Source: Dipteris shenzhenensis (taxonomy: Eukaryota > Polypodiophyta > Polypodiopsida > Gleicheniales). Taken from it: a stretch of 64,000 nt of DNA. The notes beneath the pieces are model-generated. The model did not search any database, had not been told where the DNA came from, and saw only the letters and a program-made list of their open reading frames with translations. The position numbers were made by a program, and so were the translations under genes. Positions 51,979 through 63,834 of the stretch are shown one piece after another; the stretch's first letter is position 1, and each line of letters opens with the position of its first letter. The stretch is from assembly GCA_047967505.1 (NCBI GenBank), contig CM106539.1; one strand, 5' to 3'.

Positions 51979-53800
51979 CCCTTTTTTCTTGTTGTATCAA
52001 GTTTTTTGTTAGTCTCATAGACCCATCAGCTTTCCAAATACTTTAATAAACTCTCTCTCTCTCTCTCTCTCTCAGCTATTACCTCAATTGAAGTATTTGT
52101 TTGATCATGTAATCAAGTAATTGCCAAAACTTGTCTTCTATTCCTATGCTGCCACAAGCTTTCAAGATGAAAGTAAAGGTGATTTGTTTTGAAATCACCT
52201 TACACCCTTTTTGTCACATGCACCAATATGCCCAATGACAACTGGCAACACATTAGGCATGTCAACAAGTCCAAGTTTCAAGCAATAGCAAAGCAAGGCC
52301 AGGTGTGGAAAATTGTGGGTAGGGCAGTCGTGGGCAAGGTCCGAGATTGGCCAACAATGCTATCCAACTTTGAGCAAGACGGCTATTTATATTAGATAAA
52401 TATAATCATTTATGCCCAATTCAAATAGGCCAAAATAACCTTTTTTTGCTCGACATGCAATCTATCAACCTGTATATACACACCTCACCCATGTCATTTC
52501 TCATCCATCAAAACAATGGGTCAACAATTCAGAGAGGTGAATAGCAAGCTTGTCAAGCACCTTTGTGCCTTTACAAGCGAATGACATATCCATCAAAGAG
52601 AACCACATATCCATTAAAGCATCGGCAAGCATAATATCATTTCCTAGCAAACCCTATCTGAATAGGAAGATTGTCAAGCGACTTTGCAAGAAAACCACAT
52701 ATCCATCAAAGCATTTGCAAGTGCAATACCATTTCCTAGCAAGCCCTATCTGATAATTTCAGCATGTACTATTGTTTTGTCCTATGTTGCTAATAGGATT
52801 CAAGATGCAAACAATGGTGTGTGCATTTGGAGAGACACACTTGCATTGGACCATTCAAAGAGAGTTTATTGCTTCCTCACAATGACCATGTTGTGCATAT
52901 TGTGTAATCAATGCATAGACTAGGAAACGACATTCTAAACAAGATGCTCATCAAGAACTTGTGCCGATATCAACTACTCTATGCTACCATAGGCTTTCAA
53001 GATGCAAAATATCCACTCCACTCATCGTACACAAGAGCTATACTATAATCCACAATAGACAATGCATACACATCATCTCTAACATCGTGTAAGCATACAT
53101 CTTCCTTCTAACATAAAAATAATACCAAGCCATCACATATGAGTAATGCTACATCCAAGGTATGACATCTTATATTTAGACCATTTACATCTATGGATTG
53201 ATTCTTGATTTCCTCTTCACGTGCAAGAAAGCAATCTCAACAACTCCACAAAATAGGAGACATATCAATTATGCCGGTCATATCTTGTGATCAATGTTTT
53301 CCAAGATAGTGTTTTCTCAAGCTCAATGTTTGTAAAACAATCTAGATCTTACCACGAACGTCTCTAGACAATGTGGAAAAAAATTCAATCAAATGCCTCT
53401 AGAATGTTGACTAGAACAATAAAAATAGTCAATGATTTTGATCACTAAACCTTTAAGACAGCACACTGTTTGCTGTATTCGACTGTTCAATCCAAGAAAT
53501 CCAATGAAAAGTTGAAGTTTAATTGGTTGCAGGTGTCCAAAAACAATCTAACTTACCTCTTATCTTGTCAAGGATTTTTTCACACCATCTAAGCTCTCAC
53601 ACATACATTTTACAGGGTACTTCTTGCTCCATCAATGGATCTTTCGGGCTCTTTAGGGCATTCATCTTCTCTTGTGATCAACTCCCAATAGCCTTTTCTA
53701 TTATAATACTTTCCATCATGTAGGACCAAGCACTAAAGTTGCCCTTTGTACGTTTTCACCAATAATCTGTGTTGACCTATGAATCCTCGAGTCCCATGAT
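51351..53800. other. CACTA interior without recognised genes
   Basis: Contains (TC)n runs at 51,941-51,976 and 52,051-52,073, and a ~107-bp direct duplication (AACCACATATCCATxAAAGCAT...CATTTCCTAGCAA(A/G)CCCTATCTGA, at about 52,600 and 52,690). Short frames only. Confidence 0.55.
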
Positions 53801-53802
53801 GC

Positions 53803-54604
53803 TATCACCAATGCAACACCTTCAAGGGTTAAAAAAGCATCCAAAGATTTGGGTTTTAATTGACTTCTAGAATCTATTCGACCACCATTGCTTTTAAATC
53901 AATTTACATTGCATATGCATAACCTACAGCATGTACATCCAGTTCAAACAATTGAACTATAGTAGTTTACAACAACTTTTTTCATGTTTTGTACTGCTAA
54001 TATCTTTCAAATGGTGACTCATATGCAAATACTGCAAACAAAAAAGTTGTAGACAATCTATAGGCCCAAAACTTTCTAGTTAAACACAAATTCCAATTCC
54101 TTGTATATTCTTTGCTATTTACCTCCAAAAAGAGCCTCCTGCTCACAAGTTTGCTGCTGTCATAAAATTGCCAAACTGTCAAGCATGACTCACCATCAAG
54201 TTACTATCACCAATTCAACACCTTCAAGGGTTAAAAAAGCATCCAAATGTCTGGGTTTTTATTTATTTCCAGCATCTATTTGACCACCATTTCTTTTAAA
54301 TCAATTTACATTGCATATGCATAACCTACAGCATGTACATCCAGTTCAAACATTGAATTACAGTAGTTTACAGCAACTTTTTTCCTGTTTTGGACTGCTA
54401 ATATCTTTCAAATGGTGACTCATATGCAAATGCTGCAAACAAAAAGGTTGTCGACAATCTATAGGCCCAAAACTTTCTAGTTAAACACAAATTCCAATTC
54501 CTTGTACATTCTTTGCTATTTACCTCCAAAAACAGCCTACTGCTCACAAGTTTGCTGCTGTCATAAAACTGCCAAACTGTCAAGCATGATTCACCCATCA
54601 AGCT
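53803..54604. repeat. ~400-bp tandem duplication inside CACTA
   Basis: Two head-to-tail copies (about 53,803-54,200 and 54,201-54,604) sharing CAACACCTTCAAGGGTTAAA, GCATGTACATCCAGTTCAAA and CCAATTCCTTGTA landmarks with few differences. Both minus strands have an open frame with WQFYDSSKLVS and AYRLSTTFLF. The frame is probably incidental. Confidence 0.8.
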
Positions 54605-54714
54605 GTCAGTCCAAATGTCCACATAAAAATTGGCATACAAGCCATCAAGGTGTAAATCCATGTCGCAAATGTTTATCTCAACATGAAACAGCATTTTTTA
54701 GCATGTATTCAACT

Positions 54715-54850
54715 CCTACCCATGCAACAAATTGCTTCAACAAGCATCCAATCCTTGAATCCAGTACAATCATATATTCAAATCCTCTTGCCCATGCAAA
54801 AAATTGCTTCAACAAACATCCAATCCTTGCATCCAATACAATCATCCATA
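54715..54850. repeat. ~66-bp tandem duplication
   Basis: CCATGCAAxAAATTGCTTCA ... CATCCAATCCTTGxATCCA repeated at about 54,718 and 54,784. Confidence 0.8.
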
Positions 54851-55194
54851 GGTAGCCAAGGCTTGAAATCTGCATTTCTATTGTACATCATATTCCACAT
54901 CACCATGACCTCAATGGTTCACTCAACTTGGCATGCATTCCAAGTGCATCCAATGTGCTCATACATTGGGCATTTTGCACTCGTTAACCCTTGGACCCTC
55001 AAATTTGGACAAGGAAATTTAGTCTCTGTAATCTATAATTTTTGCTTGTCCGCACCATATTTGAAGAATGATTTCTTCAACAAAGTTGTATAGCTTAAAG
55101 TTAGCATTTCAGAACTTCAATCTGCTTGTCATTCTGATTTTTCAATTAAAAGTTATGGCCTCTTGTCATGCTCCTCTTGCTTAGGTTCCTCGTG

Positions 55195-55216
55195 CCCCCC
55201 CGCCCCCCCCCCCCCC
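55195..55216 (+). repeat. Poly-C tract
   Basis: A run of almost only C (CCCCCCCGCCCCCCCCCCCCCC-like). Part of a longer pyrimidine-rich stretch to 55,330. Confidence 0.9.
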
Positions 55217-55334
55217 TCCCTTCTTTACTTCAGCCCCCTTCACTCCCTTCATCCCCTCAACTCCCATTTAACCCCCTTCTCACCTTTCAGCCCAATCCTC
55301 CCCCTTTTCCCATTGTGCTTCCCTTTCCTACCAT

Positions 55335-55648
55335 TGTCAGGGTATTGGACTTTGGTATCTCCAATGACAAGGAAACAACATGCTTACATGACTCCTAGCA
55401 GGCTTGATTTGTCTCTCTTAGATTATTTGGCTGCTTGGAGGCTAGATGCAACATGTTTCAGCAAAGACATCATCTTTGGAAGACATCCAAAAGACATGTA
55501 TGCTAGCATCCAAGTATTGAAGCCCTATGTTGTTTCGTATATGAGAACTCTAGATCCATGGAATGTTGGGGTATTAGAGAAACTTATGGAGATGTTTGAG
55601 TCAAATTACACCAACTATCATGAAGATGATTTTTATCTCTTCACATGA
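55335..55648 (+). pseudogene. Gene-like open segment inside CACTA, unknown
   Basis: After a C-rich low-complexity stretch, an open frame reads TRKQHAYMTPSRLDLSLLDY, LAAWRLDATCFSKDIIFGRH, VLKPYVVSYMRTLDPWNVGV and EKLMEMFESNYTNYHEDDFY, to TGA at 55,646. Composition is globular-protein-like. I do not recognise a family. It may be a captured host exon or an old TE fragment. Confidence 0.35.
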
Positions 55649-55649
55649 A

Positions 55650-55955
55650 GATGATAAATCATAAGAGGAGGGCCAAAGGGCTCGTTTATGAGGGGTCAGC
55701 CAGCAAGGGTGCGGTGAAGGGGCCCAGCCAAGTCACCTAGCACACACAACAAGGGCGCTCGGCCCCCACTTATATGCAGCCATCACACAGCCCCAGAAAG
55801 GGGTGCCCACATCCCAATAAAGGGGCCATGTGGGGATGGTTTTATGACAAGCTGAGTCAACTAGAAGGGCCAGATAGTTGGTCCATATTTTTGTGTCTAT
55901 ATAAGTTCCATCTGGAGCATCTTTCATAACTAAGCAACTTAGCCTGGCGATTGTT
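55650..55955. other. GC-richer spacer inside CACTA
   Basis: Noticeably richer in G and C than its surroundings (GGGGCCCAGCC, GGCGCTCGGCCCCC), with a TATATAAG at about 55,898. Possibly a promoter or LTR scrap. No repeat partner in the window. Confidence 0.35.
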
Positions 55956-55956
55956 C

Positions 55957-56494
55957 TTATGGGCCATTTAAAGCAGTAACATTGGGAGAATTTTTCATAT
56001 CACTCAAAATTGAGAAAAGGCTGCAGACATGGTTTCGAATTAGCTCAACATCACTATGAAGTGCAATGAAACACCAAAGTTCCAGTATTAGCTCACGACA
56101 AAGCACATGAGGATGAACTGTATTTCTGAAAAGGAACTCAACTTCAACCCAAGCCTCCGTAGTGGCGAAAGAAAGAGTGAAGACCTGTAATGCCATCAGG
56201 AGTGTTATATATAGACATTGCCAAATTGCTTTACATGAAGACTCTGTAAGTTGCAAAGACTTGCACTTGAAACATTTCTACATAAATGGCAAGTCGGCAA
56301 AGCTTTAGAGCCTCTTTTTGCCCATAAAATATTCCATCCATTACCCACCTACCTCCATAAACCCTGCATGCATCCTCGTCCGTTGAAGAGCATTCAATGT
56401 CATTGTCATTTTCAATCAAATGTTCCAAAAATTGCAACTTGACATCCAGCTCCAACTTTGATGAGCTTAACGGAGTACGAAGGAGGAGGAACAA
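55957..56494 (-). pseudogene. Probable captured host-gene fragment inside CACTA
   Basis: Minus-strand reading in two frames: SKLELDVKLQFLEHLIENDN, GGRWVMDGIFYGQKEALKLC (56,494-56,250), then with a shift near 56,240 CKAIWQCLYITLLMALQVFT, AWVEVEFLFRNTVHPHVLCR, LILELWCFIALHSDVELIRN and VCSLFSIL (56,240-55,990). The amphipathic Leu-rich pattern and the LCREL..ELWCF block look like a helical-repeat (HEAT/ARM-like) cellular protein, not a transposon protein. A relative of the FIGNL1-partner/DUF4487 recombination factors is one guess, unverified. The CACTA context fits gene capture. Confidence 0.5.
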
Positions 56495-56559
56495 ACTTGG
56501 TTCTACAAATCTGAGAGCTGTAACTTTCCGAAGGGCTTCTCAACCAAGCCATGCAAATG

Positions 56560-58790
56560 AAATCAGATGGACATGATACTTTTCACATGATTTTGCAAAG
56601 TATAATGGCCTTTGAATACCATTTTCATGGCTAGAAACACAGTGATGCATCTTATTCAATGCTCATGCATGATGCATGGTGAAAAACTTGGAAATATACA
56701 TTCCAAGCCATGCAGATCACATCAAATGGCCATGATAGTTTTCAAAGGCATTAAAATTACCTACTTTAAGGCTTGTAAAAAGTATCATGATTCATGTCCA
56801 TCGAATACCATTTGCATGGCTAACGATGCAAGGTTTCCAATGCTCATGTATGATGCATGGTGAAAAACTAGGAAATATCCATTCCAAGCCATCCAAATGA
56901 CCTCATATGTCCAAGATAATTTGAATAGGCCTTACACTCCAAAATTTTAAGGCTTATATGAAGTATCATGCACATCCATGCATGCTTTTCAACGCTCATG
57001 CATGATGCATGGTGAAAAACTAGGAAATATCTATTCCAAGCCATGAAAACGACGCAGGAGGGCCATGATACTTTGTACGAGCCTTGAATTCACCTTTTTT
57101 AAGGCTTGTGAAAAGTATCATGCCCATCAAATACCATTTTCATGGCTAGAAGCATAACAATGCATGCTTTTCAATGCTCACGCATGATGCATGGTGGGAA
57201 ATAGCTGGGAAATATCCATTCCAAGCCATGAACATGACATCTACTTTGCAAAGGAGTTTAACTCACCTATTTTAAGGATTTTGTAAAGTTTCAGACCCAT
57301 TTAATACCATTCTCATGGCTAGAATCACACCAATGCATGTTTTTCAATGCTCATGCATGATGGATTGTGAAAAACTATGAAAAATCCATTCCAAGCCATG
57401 CAAATGATATCCAATGGTCATGAAACTTTGCATAGGCCTTAAAATTCCCTACTTTAAGTCTTGTGAAAAGTATCATGGCAATAAAATACCATTTTCATGG
57501 CTAGAAGCATACCAATGCATGTTTTTCAACGCTCATTAATGACGCATGGTGAAAAACTATGAACTATCCATTCCAAACAATGCAAATGACATCAAACGGC
57601 CATGATACTTTATACAGGACTTCAAATCTCCTATTTTAAGGCTTCTAAAATGTATAATGCCCATATAATACCATTTGCATGGCTAGATACACATTGATAT
57701 AATACACATCGATGCATGTTTCTCAACACTCATGCATGAGAAATATCCATGCCAAGATGAGCAAATAACATCCAATGGGCATGATACTTTGCAAAGGCTT
57801 GAACTTGGTAGTTTAAGGCTTGTGCAAATGTCATTTTCATGGCTAGAAGCTAACAAATGCATATTTTTGAATGGGCATGCATAATGCATGGTGGAAAACT
57901 AGGAAATATCTAATCCAAGCCATGCAAACCACATCCGATAGCCATGATACTTTGAATAGGACTTAAAATACACCATTTTAAGGCTAGTAGAAAACATCAT
58001 GTCTTTTGAATACCATTTTCATGGCTAGAAGCACCCAATGCATGTATTTCAATGCTCATGCATGATGCATGGTGAACAACTAGGAAATATCCATTCCAAG
58101 CCATGCAATTGACATTAGATGGGCATGATACTTTGCATAGGCATTGAAATTGCCTTATTTAAGGCTTGTGCAAAGTATAATTTCCAGAAAATACTTTTTT
58201 TATGGTTAGAAGCATACCGATGCATGTTTTTCAATGTATGCATGATGCATGGTGAAAAACTAGGAAATATCCATTCCAAGCCATGAAAATGACATGAGAT
58301 GGTCATGATACTTTGCACAGGCCATGAAATCACCTATTTTAAGGCTTTTACAAAGTTTTATGTCCATAAAATACCATTTGCATGGCTAGAAGCACATCAA
58401 TGCATGTTTTTCAACACTCATGCATGATGCATGGTGAAAAACTAGGAAATATCCATTCCAGGCCATGCAAATGACATCAGATGGCTATGATACTTTGCGT
58501 AGGCATTAAAATTACCGAGTTTAAGACTTGAACAAAGCATTTTGTCCATCAAATACTGTTTTCAAGGCTACAAGCACACTGATGCATGTTTTGGAATACT
58601 GATGCATGATGCATGGTGAAAAACTAGGAAATATCCAAATATCCAATCCAATTCATGAAAATGACATCGAATGACCATGATTCTTTGCATAGGACTTGAA
58701 ATCACATGGTTTGAGGCTTTTGAAAAATGTCATGCACATCTTATACCATATGCATGGCTAGAAGTACAACGATGTATGTTTTAAAAGGTG
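56560..58790 (+). repeat. Satellite 1 array (right block), ~175-180-bp units
   Basis: About twelve units anchored by GCATGATGCATGGTGAAAAA near 56,667, 56,848, 57,000, 57,182, 57,357, 57,540, 57,735, 57,880, 58,063, 58,232, 58,423 and 58,603. Each has CATTCCAAGCCATG, GATACTTTGCATAGG, TTTTAAGGCTTGTG and TACCATTTTCATGGCTAGAA. The left CACTA relic carries the same satellite in the same relative place (17,986-18,607). Confidence 0.9.
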
Positions 58791-60064
58791 CAAGGTGTGG
58801 TAAAAAAGGAGATATGATTAAAAAAAGTCAACACGTACCCTAAAACAGGGCCTCCCAGGCTACAAGATTTTGTAATCCAATACAAGTCATCATTTATTAA
58901 ACCTAGTAAGAAACAAGAAGTGAGAGAAGTACTAAAAGTTTTAGGAAATGCAAAAACAAAGGGAAACTCTTTTTTCATTGGTATAGGTGCCGGTATATAC
59001 CGATGCCTATACCGACTCATCAACTTTCAAAAAGCAAACCCAAATACCTCTTTTTTTGCCACACCTCTCTTGTTTGAGATCTTGCCAACTTTGTGACTCT
59101 TACTCATAACCTTTCCACCATCTCCCTACCCTCCCCTGCCATCCCTACACCACCCACACCACTGTTGGCTCACTCCCCTCCACTCCAAGCTTGAAGAAGA
59201 AGATTTCTATTTTGGGAACTAAAGAAGTGGATGATATTTTGAGTGGTTTGTCTTCAAATTTCTTCTTCTAGGCAAGCTTCCCAACCCTTTCATCTACATT
59301 AGAATAATCTTTGGAATCTGCAGCGTGTGTTTACACGTTTCTTATGTCTTTGTGGTTGCATAAAAGGAAAATATGAGATTTTTCTACGGCCAGGGGAGAT
59401 GCTGCCAAAATTTTCCAATTACTTGCTTGCTTGATATGAATGCATCTTATTTCTTGCTTGAGTTCGTTGCTTTCTTGGTATCTTGTTGTCTTGTTTGTAT
59501 TCTTTCACTTCTCTTGTTTGTTTTGATTACTTTGTTGCTTGACATTGTTTCTTTTTGCTCATTAATTGATTTGTAGCATAATTTTTAGCACTCATGCCCA
59601 ATGCATGGTAAAGAATTTGAAAATACATATGCCCAACCATGAAATTGATGCCTGACCCCCATCAAACTTTGAAAGCACAAGGGTTTTTATCTCGTTGAAG
59701 CTATGTAAAGTATCATGCCTATTAGATACACATAGATATGCTAGAAGCACTCATGCATGATGCATGTTTAAGAATTGTGAAAATACGCCTGCCCAACCAT
59801 GCAAATGATATCCTATCAACTCAAAAATTTGCAAGGATAAGGGTATTATTGGTATTAAGACTTGTATAAAGTATCATATCCATCAAACCCACACACATAT
59901 GCTACAAGCACACCGATGCATATTTTTAACACTCATCCACGTTGCATGGTAAGAAGTGTGGAAATACACATTCCTGGCCATGAAAAAGATACCTGATCCA
60001 CATAAAACTTTTACAAGAACAATTCCATTACTTTCATTAAGGCCTATACAAAGTATCATACCCA
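58791..60064 (+). other. CACTA-internal sequence between satellite 1 and the TNP1-like exon
   Basis: Inverted counterpart of 16,779-17,985 plus 3,062-3,131. Holds a GTATAGG...CCGGTATATACCG palindromic cluster at 58,980-59,015. The intact, uninterrupted target of element A lies here (CTGAT, 59,993-59,997). Confidence 0.75.
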
Positions 60065-60395
60065 TCGGCGGGAGTGTTGATTATGCAATCATTAAGGATG
60101 CTTGTATATTTAAATAAAATTATGAGATTCAGACATTGGGTCAAACCATAGGCTTGAATGTTTCTTGGAAAACTCTTCATGGAATGTCTTTATAATTTTA
60201 TATTTTATTTTTCTATGTAAAAATTGTATTATTTATTTCTCAATCAACTATTGAATAATATCTGTTATCAGTAAAATGCGTGTGTTATAAAAGGTAAAAG
60301 TTATTCCTTAAAAGTTTAGATGACTTCTTCACACTGTGTACTAAGTACTAATGCACTTAAGACTTTTGATTAATCTTTCACACTTAGACAATACA
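60065..60395 (+). repeat. Internal inverted repeat of CACTA, right copy (TNP1-like 3' end)
   Basis: Plus-strand copy of the terminal exon (AIIKDACIFK, a TAA, then GQTIGLNVSWKTLHGMSL and a stop) and of its 3' flank to CACTTAAGACTTTTGATTAATC. The inverted partner is 50,280-50,640. Confidence 0.85.
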
Positions 60396-60514
60396 AAAAT
60401 AGTGACAGTAATATCAATGTTGTGAATGGTAGTACTGAATCTTTGGCAACAATAAGATACTTTGTAGCAACTGAATGGTCAACCATTGTGTAATTTTACT
60501 CCACATATGCATTT
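60396..60514. other. Spacer before right subterminal repeats
   Basis: No feature seen. Confidence 0.4.
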
Positions 60515-61005
60515 TGTGTTGCCATTTCTTGGTAAGAATGGCAGTTAAAAAATGGTTGCCATTTCTTTGTAAGAAATGGCAGTCAAGAGATAGTTGCCAT
60601 TTTGTGTTGCCATTTCTTTGAACGAAGTGGTAGTCAAGGAATGGCTACCATTTCTTACCAAGAAATGGCAATCAAGAGTTTGCTGCCATTTCTTCATAAG
60701 AAATGGCAGTTAAGAATTTGTTGCCATTTCCTCATAAGAAATGGAAATCAAGATTTTGATGCCATTTCTTCGTAAGAAATGGCAGTCAAGAATCGGCTGC
60801 CATTTGGTGCTGCCAATTATTGCTTAGAAATGGCAGACAATAAAAGGTTACCATTTTTTGTTGCCATTTCTTCAAAGAAATGGTAGTTCAAGAACTAGTT
60901 GCCATTTCTAACTGTCATTTTTGCAGAAAATATGGCAATTTGAGAAGCTGTTGCCATTTCATACATAAGAAATGGCAAAATTGGAAATTGTGTGCCATTT
61001 CCTAT
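60515..61005 (+). repeat. Right subterminal repeats of CACTA
   Basis: Repeated AAGAAATGGCAGTCAAGAA and TTGTTGCCATTTCTTCATAA words, forming alternating inverted pairs every ~50 bp. Same core AAATGGCA/TGCCATTT as the left end. Confidence 0.88.
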
Positions 61006-61034
61006 TGCCATTTCCACCTAGTTTTGTAGTAGTG
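61006..61034 (-). repeat. Right terminal inverted repeat of CACTA
   Basis: The minus strand begins CACTACTACAAAACT. Followed by TGT, the target duplication. Confidence 0.95.
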
Positions 61035-62038
61035 TGTAAAGGTGGTCAAGTACTCGGGTTTCATTTGATCTTGCAAATATTTTGATGTGTCAATGGCCCA
61101 AATTTCTTCATTGCTCAATCCTACCTTAAGTGTTGAATTGCTAATTGACATACAAGCATTTTAACTCATCCTTCAACTTAGCTATCTTGATCTCTAGGGT
61201 TGCCATGAAGGATGGGTGCATAGTGATCTAAGACATGCAACAATCATTTTTCAAAGGTTAAAAATACTTTCAACTAAAGAAACACAACTTATGTAATAGA
61301 AGCTCCATGCCATAGAATAACAAAATACTAAATACGTTTTGGTTTCAAAAACAATGGAGGGTTAATATTAAGTAAGACGCATCCCACTACACAATCCACT
61401 ATCATAATGCAAACTATTTGTTTAAACATATTAGAAGACTTTGTAAAGTCGTTATCTAGTATTGATCTATCAGGGTGGTAGATGCTAGAAATTTAAAGAT
61501 GTAACAGCATCAGATAACCGAGATCTGATCTAGATCAGCTTTGCCAATAACACATTTGGTCAGGAAAGGTTATTATCAGGATGAATCGATAGGCAAAATA
61601 GGACCATCATCTAAATAAAACGTGCCTCTACTTACACTTATATATAAATAATAAATAAATAATTATGATATATCACTATATCACAGCAGGGGGGACCAAC
61701 TGGCAAACATGAGCCATCACCTAGCTTCACTCTTTATTATCACAAGTGAACATGTCAGTCAAAGTGAGGTGATTCCGACCAGCCAAAGTGAGCCATCTCA
61801 TGGCTTGAATGACACAAAAACATGCATCTCTCTCTTTCTCTCTTTCTCTATCTGACATGTGACACAACAACCAAGGCAAGGTGACTCTGACATGACAAAG
61901 AAGGTGATCATCTCTTGGCCCAACTGATACACAATCATGCAACTCTCTCTCTCTAGCATCCTACAGTCAGTTAGGGCGACGTGGAGATGGTGTGATTCAA
62001 AGCTGCCAAAGTGGGCCATCTGTGTGTGTGTGTATGTG
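61035..62038 (-). repeat. Right flank of the CACTA: inverted copy of 31,790-33,160
   Basis: The minus strand matches the 31.8-33.16 kb locus, including GAGAGATGCATGTTT, GTGATGGCTCA(T/C)xTxTGCCA, and the ATGGCAAC-CTAGAGATCAAG ORF remnant. It ends at the LTR of element G. Confidence 0.8.
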
Positions 62039-63095
62039 TGGTTACTGCCAAAAAAATTCCATTGTAAATGTAATAACTAGAAGTGAATATTTGTGTGTGG
62101 CGTTAGTAGAATATAATATGGAGTGGAAAGGGCCCAAGGTTGAGGTGGCAGGGCATGTCCATGTGCCACCCTTCCAATAAAGAGGACCCATAGGTGTGTT
62201 GTACATAGTCCATGGAGCAAATAATATAGTATGGTAAGATGGCATGGATTCTCCATGTGCCACCCCTCCACATAGGCCATCCCATGAAACACTAAGTGAT
62301 ATATGGCCAAGACCAAGGGGACATATTGTATTTAATTGGTAGAGGTGGCAGGGCATCTTAGACTTTCTCATCTATGTGGGCTAGACCCATGTGGAATAGT
62401 CCAAGGGATAATATTTTCATAAAGGAAAAGTAGGATGAGGTGGTAAAGCATCTATGTGCCAACCCTCCACTTGTCCTCCTAGGAAATATAATATTGAGAT
62501 GGAGCCATGAAGCCTCTTAGACTAAGGATAAGAAGGTTTGATTTTTGAGGGGAAGAAATTATCGCATGCTATTTACGATGCGCACTGCCAAGCCCACATG
62601 GGAGAAGGTCTCCACCCACACCATGCATGTGGGAGGAGGAATTTCTGAGGGGATTCCCCTTCCTTTTTTGTTATAACTATTGCTTGATGGGGACACACTC
62701 CTCGCTTGTATAGCTACCATGTTGGAAGATTAAGCCATTTCCCTACTCCTATAGTGTGTACAACACTCCCTCATTTCTCTCCCTCATTCTCCCCCATGTC
62801 TCACCCCCTTCTTCCATGATGTTCATAGCACCCCTCTCCCTTCCCCACCTCATACTACCCATTGCCTCAGGGTGTATATGTCCCCCCCCCCCCCCCCCAA
62901 CTCTCGCTCTTCCCTCTCATTTTCCCACATTTCCCTTTTGCTTCTACTTCCCCTCCCCTTTTCCCCCTATCTCACTTGTATATTTACATCTCCCTGATGG
63001 TTCATCTCCTCCCCCCTACGCTCTCATTGTGAAGTTTGTATGAATGGATTCCTATTGATCATGCCATGTTGGAGGTTTTCGAATCCCACAATAGA
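62039..63095 (+). repeat. 5' LTR of Ty3 element G
   Basis: Starts TGGTTACTGCC and matches the inverted F LTR (26,249 down to 25,598) over its first ~720 bp. It then continues through a CT-rich region with a ~17-C run (62,882-62,898) to a primer site at about 63,098. Only the 5' end of G lies in the window. Confidence 0.8.
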
Positions 63096-63097
63096 CT

Positions 63098-63123
63098 TGG
63101 TGTGGCTGCTGGGATGCGAACCT
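63098..63123 (+). other. Primer-binding site of element G
   Basis: TTGGTGTGGCTGCTGGGATG and the next five bases. The complement ends CCCAGCAGCCACACCA and includes a GGTTCG T-arm word, so it looks like the last 25 bases of a tRNA. D has nearly the same site (5,880). Confidence 0.65.
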
Positions 63124-63834
63124 CCATGGCAAGGACAATGGATTTGGAGCAATTAGTTTTACCGTTCCTTCACTTTCCATTCACTCTTACGGTGTTTTCT
63201 TCTTTCTTTCTTTTTTTGATATGAGTCTTTCCATACATTTATGAATTGAAAATATTGATAAGAAAAGCACCCCTTCTTAATAATCTTTTATGAAAGCCAT
63301 GTGTTTATATTCATTTAGCATGCTCCTCCGCTTGATCCCACCCCCCTCATTGTCTTTATTTCTCGCTCATGTTTAAAAAACTATCCTTTCACTTTGTGCT
63401 CTCAAATTCTCCCTCTCTCATGAACTAGCCCCCATCACCACAGTCTTTCTCTCTTGCTCAGTGCTCCTCCCTTTCCCTCTCACTCCCCATGCTTTCTCCC
63501 CCCTTTCTCTCCCATAGTCGCACTCCTTTCTGACGTCCTTTTCATCCCCTCTCCCTTACCCAAGATCCTCTTCGTTGGTCACTCTCTCCAATTCACTCTT
63601 CTCTTCATTCTCACCTAAGCCCTCATCTTTCCTCATCTCCCTCAATCTCGACCTCTCCTCCCTCACTCCCCTCGTTGCCTTCAACATTGACCTTGCTGCA
63701 ACGCAGCTAGCAGCATCGAAATGCATTTTAAAAAAAACCATAAATTGTTGAATTACTTGCAGAGAAGCAATGTTGAAGAGCCGCAGCTGAAGAATTTTGA
63801 ACATTGAAGAACAAAGAACAATGGAAAAAGGCTC
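63124..63834. other. Start of element G interior or adjacent low-complexity DNA
   Basis: Pyrimidine-rich (CTCTC, CCCTTT) sequence, especially 63,380-63,680. Open frames across it are composition artefacts. No recognised leader homology to C or D beyond the primer site. Confidence 0.45.

Larger units (their letters stand above)
49233..61034. mobile_element. CACTA (En/Spm) element with complete ends, 11.8 kb
   Basis: Terminal inverted repeats start CACTACTACAAAAC at both ends and match at 27 of 29 positions. The flanks are TGT (49,230-49,232) and TGT (61,035-61,037), the 3-bp duplication expected for CACTA. Both ends have dense AAATGGCA/TGCCATTT subterminal repeats. Internally it has TNP1-like exon remnants in inverted orientation near both ends, satellite 1, tandem duplications and gene-like fragments, but no TNP2 transposase, so it is non-autonomous. 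The paralogous site without the element is at 33,159-33,161. Confidence 0.95.

Noticed and set aside
55163-55335. N-terminal part of the 161-codon frame (Pro/Ser-rich)
   Set aside because: Translation of a poly-C and pyrimidine tract. Only the part after about 55,335 looks protein-like.
62756-63043. 95-codon frame in CT-rich DNA
   Set aside because: Lies inside the LTR of element G and reflects pyrimidine bias and a poly-C run.
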